A stretch of DNA of 64,000 nt from Camellia lanceoleosa (taxonomy: Eukaryota > Streptophyta > Magnoliopsida > Ericales > Theaceae), in contig CM045761.1 in assembly GCA_025200525.1 (NCBI GenBank), positions 79,451,551 through 79,515,550 of the forward strand. Direction: 5' to 3'. The notes below the pieces were generated by a model. That model made no database searches. It saw nothing but the letters and a program-made list of their open reading frames with translations, and had not been told where the DNA came from. Positions 58,701 to 64,000 of this stretch are shown piece after piece (the first letter of the stretch is position 1; every line of letters begins with the position of its first letter). The position numbers and the translations under genes were made by a program.

Positions 58701-61700
58701 GTGATTTTTTTTTTTTTCTTTCTATTTTCTTATGGATATTGTTTTCTTATAAATATAGATTGCATATGGAGAAACTCTACATTGATTTGGATAATTAATT
58801 GAGTGAATAATTTCAGAGCCTCTCATTTTTTTCACTGCAGAATTTCTCTTCATCTTCCTCATTCTTCTTCCCCTACTGTATTTTTTATGGTTCTACACCC
58901 AAATAGACTGCACACTCTTAACTGATGGTTAATTAACGTTTGATCCTCTTATCTAGTACAATAGAAATAGATGACTTTCTAGGATAGAGTAGAACTTATC
59001 AATCAGGTGCTTCGAATTTGTTTGCTTACTTTATACTATACATTTTTTAAGATTTAAAAATCCTTCTAATAGTAGCCAACTCTAGCCTATCCAAATCAAG
59101 AGCTAAAACGGTCATGTTGCAGAATCCTTTCAGGATGTATCCAGATTTTAGAAATATGAGTCTGATTAATTTATTAATCCTCCTCCCAACAATGAATCAG
59201 CATATTTGTATCCTCACCCTCAATTTAATCATATTCGTGTGCTTCAAGAGACTAAACGTCGCAAATTGGAATAAAACTTCTTATAATGCCCAAAAGAAAC
59301 AAGGGGTCGAAACCAACACATCTTCACACCAGCAATAAATTTAGGAACACAACAAATTGACAGCGCAAAATTGTTGAAAATTATAGAAAGAATGTCAGAT
59401 GACTGAGAATGGTGTAAACATGAGAAAATTATTACAATTTAGCTTCATACTAATTACCTTTATATCAGAAGAGAAGTTCGTGATTGTTTTCTTGTAGCGT
59501 GATTTTTTCAGTTGAAAATTCATCCACCTAAGCAAAATCTTCTCTGGTGGTAAACTCATCAGCTCCTCTACATCCTGATAGATTCAAATATAAAACAAGC
59601 ATATGCATCAGATAAATTGCTGATGTGAAACTGTGAACCTAGTCATTGCAAAAATCCAAAGCTTCTCATGAAATATTTTTTCTTCACCTGACTATCATCA
59701 ATCAACTCCACCAACTGAGGTGTTTTCTTTAAATTGAGGTCTGCCAATAGTTGTATCTGAAATGCCATAAGTTAGGAAGATCAAAGTTTACCCACATATA
59801 GGCTAAATGCTAAAGAATTGAGCTCTCTAATCAGGCCAATGAATTTCAAAGAGACTGTATTTGTAAAAGTTCACAGATCATGATTTTAAATCCAATATCT
59901 GTGAAAGGTTTGCATAAGTAATTGAAAGAATCTTACCTTAATAATTTGCGATATCAATCCAAGCACAAGATGCCGCTGCAAATAAATGAAATAGGATATC
60001 ATTCTAAGTACTAGAACTACTAAAGTAATGAACAGACATAATAATTAAACTCGACATAATCTAGCAAACAAGATCAAAATTCTTTAGTAAGGGTTGTAGT
60101 TGATTTATTAAACTTGAACTCAACCAACTCTTTTTTCTAATTTGTATGTATTATCATTCTTGAGAGTAATCATTAATCAAATTAAGAAGGTAGGTTCAGT
60201 TTAACCCCCAATAAGAGGGAATTATTCTTGGAAGCCTATTAGGCTCTGGTTTTGTTTAGTTTGGATAGTTGTAGAAAGAACTATGCCACCCAATCCAACC
60301 CATTCAAAGCTCTAATAACAAAAGTAAAAACGTAAGCAAGCTGACACACCTAATCAATTGACAAATAACAATCAACTAACCGCATAAAACCAAATAATTA
60401 AATCTTAAGACTACTTTTCTGAAATGCAACTCAGAATTGAGAACTATGTCAAGAACTTGGGGGAAATGAACACAAAAAGAAAATCACAACACTAGAAACT
60501 AGTACACAAAATATATTTTAAGTACAAAGATAACAGATTAAATTGGAAAAGAAGAAAAGAAGCCCCATGTGCTTGCAACACCATAAAAATTCCTTGGTCA
60601 AAGCAAGACAACTGAAGTAGTAAAGACTAATCCCAATCCAAAATGAAAGAAACTCTAATAAGTCACAATCTATTTTCTTAGGAAGAGGTTCTTATATCTT
60701 CAGTTTCAAATGGATTTAAAATCCAAATAAGATCATGCCAACCTATACAACATGTCAAACACTTCAATATGTAAGAAAGCATTCATCTATGAGTTCACAT
60801 GTGGACATACCCTTCCTTCAATGAAATCCTGAGTCCCTATATTGACTACAGTACATCCAATCGCTTTGGCAGAGTTAAGGCAAAGAGTATGATTTTCATT
60901 CCTTTCCCATGGGTTGAGTACTCTCTTAGTATTGATCGCTCGTTCATCAATCGTATCGGGAACTGCCAGATTAATAAGCTTACTGCATGAAATAAAATGC
61001 TTCTCATTATTGCATACAAGAACACCAAATAACAGACTAAGGACATATGTTTTCCTCATATCTATGTATGATTTTATCTAGTTACTACGTAAAGCACCAA
61101 CTACTGATGATTACCAGAGAAGAACTCCATCTTTTGCAATTTCAAAGACATCATTAGTTATAGGATCTATGGGAAGGTATCCCTTCAAGAACTCATCTTG
61201 TGCAAGATAGGTATTGATATGCTCCACATATGATGCCTTTTCGGATTCGCTAATTGTGTGAAGCAGTGCAGAAGTAGGAGACTTTAGGAATGCAAATGAG
61301 TTCTTTGCACCTCCCATCCTTGCACTTGCATGAGCTTGGAGATTCAAATAAACCTGCCAAAAAAGAAATCATGCTGTAATTATACAAATCTAAAATTCCT
61401 TTACAATAGATAGTGATTTCACAACTGCTTGGTTGCAGAGAAAACAGAGGAAAGCAAAAGGCAATATAGATTAAAACAAAAATAATTCAAATTAACACTA
61501 AGAAAACTGCAAGAATTGAATTTATGCAATTTGGTTCCAAGCAAACTGAGGAAAGTTCACCCTGTTTGGTTTTGAAATTTTCAAAAATAGTTTTTGAGTT
61601 TTCAATTCATATTTTTTTTACAAAAATGCTTGAGACCCCAATTTTTGTGGCCTCCATGACTCCCAATTGACTGGTGACCACTCACTATTTTTTTAATATT

Positions 61701-62655
61701 TTTTTTTCCTCTCTCCTCCATCTCCCTCACAAATGTGCGGGGGTCGTGGGGGTTTGTCGCGGGACTGTTTTTTTTATTTTTAGTAAATTTTTTAAATATT
61801 TTAATTAATGTTTCTAAATACACTAGGAAATATAAAATTTATGAAAAAATCTTTAACAAATTCACTAAATACAAAATAAAAGTATAAAAATTCAATTTTT
61901 TGTATTTGGTAGATTTTTTAATCACAAATATTTTAATTTTTAAGTACATCGACATTAGATGTGTCTAAAAGAATTTTTAAAATATGATCAAAATATTAAA
62001 AAAAAAAATCACCTTTTGAAAATTCAAAACCATACAGAGTGAATTCTTGAAAAAAAATTCATGTATTATAAGCTTGCATCAGCTTACATCAACTCAGAGC
62101 TTCTTTCCGATAACCGGTCCCAAATAATTAAAAAATAGTGCAAGAATCGTAATGCTCAATTTGTATCAAAACCTAGCATTTCCTTGGCAAAAAAAGGAAT
62201 TTAAATTCCCCTAAAGAAATGAAAGGATGTTGCTCCATCTCTATTTATCTATCTATACAAACTCTAGTCTTCTCCGAGGCTCACCCGAAGAAAAAGTTCG
62301 AAATCGACATCGTCGTCCAAGTTCTGATAAGAATCTCGAAGAAACGAAGCTCTCTCTTGCTCCGTAAGATTTTCTCCGACGTGTTTAAGTCTCGACATCT
62401 TCGCCGGCAAGTCGGCGAGTGTGAGACGACCGTTCTCTCTCCTCATCGTCATGAACTGCAACAACGCAATTGAATTAGTTCAAGAAAAAAAAAAAGTGAT
62501 CAAGAGATCAAAGATTTTTTTGAATAAAAAAGTAGAATGCGAGCGAATGAGAAGTTTCAGAGACTTACGTGAGACTTCAAGCTTCGAAGTTCGACCTGCG
62601 TGAATTGGTTTTGTAGCAATGGATCTGATACCAAAATCCCAACGTAACCAGCCAT
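52760..62655 (-). CDS. FIM: Fimbrin (plastin-type actin-bundling protein), 14 coding exons, 665 aa
   Basis: Fimbrin cross-links actin filaments into bundles in the cytoplasm. Exons (minus): 62655-62569, 62455-62285, 61353-61115, 60982-60811, 59975-59937, 59756-59688, 59574-59458, 58342-58131, 57122-56967, 56627-56428, 56256-56099, 55132-55036, 53226-53135, 52948-52760. All introns are GT-AG and the frame closes exactly. The start [20 protein letters not shown] matches plant fimbrins. Residues 1-90 form an EF-hand-like region without clear calcium loops. CH1 covers about 121-240, CH2 268-372, CH3 392-498 and CH4 512-620; CH1-2 and CH3-4 are the two actin-binding modules. [25 protein letters not shown] and [21 protein letters not shown] are typical CH segments. 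The 43-residue tail is serine-rich and acidic. Length is normal for plant fimbrins (about 650-715). No damage is seen. Confidence 0.97.
53227..55035 (-). other. Fimbrin intron 12 (1.8 kb)
   Basis: It is the largest intron, AT-rich, with a GTATGT donor and TAG acceptor. It contains short open frames on the opposite strand (for example 53,751-53,945) that show no recognisable protein. I see no transposon terminus in it. Confidence 0.8.
58001..58126. repeat. 63-bp tandem duplication at the exon 8 donor
   Basis: Copies 58,001-58,063 and 58,064-58,126 share AAGAATCCATATGTRAACAC and TTAGATGGATTTYATTGCAC in order, differing at about nine positions. On the minus strand the first copy met by transcription begins within the intron 8 donor (GTGAGA at 58,130-58,125). 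Confidence 0.9.
61557..62040. mobile_element. MITE-like foldback in fimbrin intron 2
   Basis: The left end ACCCTGTTTGGTTTTGAAAT, then TTTCAAAAA, is the inverse of the right end (reversed: ACTCTGTATGGTTTTGAATT, then TTCAAAAGG). The inside is AT-rich with no transposase; the minus-strand open frame 61,602-61,823 is incidental. It makes up about half of intron 2. Confidence 0.7.
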
Positions 62656-62950
62656 GTCAATCCTGATACACAAAAATAGATTTTCACTCTCTCTCAATTA
62701 TCAAAAATAGATTAGATTTTCACTCTCTCTCTCTCTCTCTCCTTCTCAACTCTCAGTAAGAAATGAAGGAAGAAAGGGCTAAACACTTGGGACGGAGCGG
62801 AGCTGTCAGATTTCAAAGTTGTTTTGAGAATTCAAATTATATGACCAAATTGACCCTGTGAGTAACCGCTATCTAAACTTTTTTATTTTTTTATTTTTAT
62901 ATATAAATAAAATAAAATAAATTAGTAGATTTGTTGGTCTTTTTCAACTC
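62656..62950 (-). promoter_or_regulatory. Fimbrin 5' untranslated region and putative core promoter
   Basis: Upstream of the ATG (62,655) there is a GA-rich tract on the minus strand (CT repeat 62,722-62,744 on plus), common in plant 5' leaders. A TATTTATATATAA element lies at about 62,898-62,911, some 245 bp before the ATG. A 35-bp segment ending in CACTCTCTCTC is duplicated (about 62,668-62,698 and 62,703-62,735). Transcription start is not known from sequence alone. Confidence 0.4.
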
Positions 62951-64000
62951 ATTAAAATTAAATAATTTTGTACTTGCCAGGGTCCAAGGATAACTTTACG
63001 CAAAAAATATAAGATAGATTAAAAATATAGAATTTAATTGTAAATTAGTAGAGTAAGTGCCGTTTTGGGAATCAAAATTAAAAGTCACGTTTTTGTCAAA
63101 ATGTTCAAAAATATAAGTGGCAAAAACGTAACAAAATTGGTTTCAAGAGTGCAAAAAACGTAAGTGTGAAATTACAAATTGGAGCCAATGATAAAAAAAA
63201 ATAAAAAAATAAAAAATTTCTTATGTTAGGTAAGGATATTTTGATCATTTTAATTTGATTTCACACTATAAACAACTATTAAAGTAAAAAGTCAAAAGTC
63301 AATTTTTTACTAACTTCCTAAATCACTTTTCAAAATGTTAAAAAACTTGATAAAAAGTCAAAAATCAACTTTTTACTAACTTCTCAAAACACCAAAGAAA
63401 CTCAGTTCCATTAGATACATGTTTTACATGTATAATTTAAAATTACTCATTTTTTTTTAAATCTTTTTTTAAGGGGCTTTCACCCATAAATTCCATAATT
63501 AGGAGTCATATCACATTTAGACTTATTTTGGAAAGCATGTTAAAAATTGATTTTTAAAAAAAAAATCTTTTTAAAGAAAAAAAAATATAAAAAAATAGAG
63601 GTAATGGAATCCAAAAAAATGATTTTTAGCCGAGTTGTAGCCAAGTTGGCAAAACAAGCCAATCTCATTCAAAATTCGCAATTCCATTTCGCCTTATAGC
63701 TTTCTAAAAGACCAAAATCCCACCTTTTTTTTTTTGTGTATCCGAACTTGGGAATATAACCTCAATTCGATCTGTATCTTGATTAGTTCAACAAAAAAAA
63801 AATCTGTATCTTGATTGTAGAACAAAATTTTGTGAAAATATCTAATATAATTTATCATCTACAATGTGAATTTTCAGAAAATCTATATTTTCGGACAAAA
63901 ATACTATAGTTAAATAATAATGTGATAATTATAAATTTGAATATTCATAATTTCAATATATAAAATATTATGAATTTTTAAAAAGTGTAAAAACTAGTGT
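62951..64000. other. Upstream AT-rich sequence, with a ~65-bp direct repeat
   Basis: AAAAAGTCAAAARTCAA and TTTTTACTAACTTCY occur in order twice (about 63,285-63,325 and 63,350-63,390). Two AAAAGTCAA words are W-box cores on the minus strand. No gene or transposon end is recognised. Confidence 0.45.

Noticed and set aside
61602..61823. Minus-strand 73-codon frame in fimbrin intron 2
   Set aside because: It lies within the intronic MITE and is low complexity.

Overview
This window is plant nuclear DNA, very probably from a eudicot. It holds one intact protein-coding gene, a 14-exon fimbrin on the minus strand at 52,760-62,655. Nearly everything else is a nested pile of decayed transposable elements in AT-rich sequence. 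Evidence for a plant: a four-CH-domain fimbrin with a plant-type N-terminus, clean GT-AG introns, a Tat-lineage Ty3/gypsy element with two RNase H domains, a Ty1/copia element, hAT transposase remnants of the plant zinc-finger MYM-like type, and Helitrons with CTAG ends. I saw no rRNA, tRNA, CRISPR or bacterial-style operon.

Layout. 1-11,232: a minus-strand Tat-like Ty3/gypsy element (gag, protease, RT, RNase H, archaeal-type RNase H, integrase, PBS, 5' LTR; its 3' LTR lies off the left edge). Its protease region is split by a 4.67-kb solo LTR (3,871-8,535). 11,443-11,767: a foldback MITE. 12,530-19,314: Helitrons in both orientations. 19,841-25,632: two LTRs of one family head to head; the left one carries a hAT element (21,033-22,575). 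26,040-39,770: a second, inverted copy of that hAT, broken up by a 4.65-kb Helitron block (26,866-31,515) and by a Ty1/copia element (31,948-39,483; TSD TATGT). 40,298-41,142: two tandem Helitrons. 42,301-47,100: AT-rich sequence with a possible TIR element and a second MITE. 47,136-49,516: a GC-rich non-autonomous LTR element made largely of 71-bp and 57-bp tandem repeats. 49,702-51,647: a solo LTR with a perfect CATAC TSD. 52,760-62,655: fimbrin. 62,656-64,000: its upstream region.

The fimbrin reading frame closes exactly over all 14 exons (1,998 nt, 665 residues plus stop), so the gene looks functional. All transposon coding regions carry stops or frameshifts. In the gypsy element and in both hAT copies most nonsense codons look like CAA/CAG/TGG transitions, as expected of methylated, silenced copies.

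I found no convincing undescribed biochemical system. The most informative structures are: a Helitron insertion whose empty site is preserved 5 kb away in a paralogous hAT copy; a two-module ~1.86-kb Helitron present three times with near-identical length; a solo LTR whose removal restores the gypsy protease frame; satellite-like arrays just inside a 3' LTR; and LTRs carrying arrays of a CGCTCGAGCG palindrome. Boundaries were read by eye; percent identities, ages and family names need alignment.
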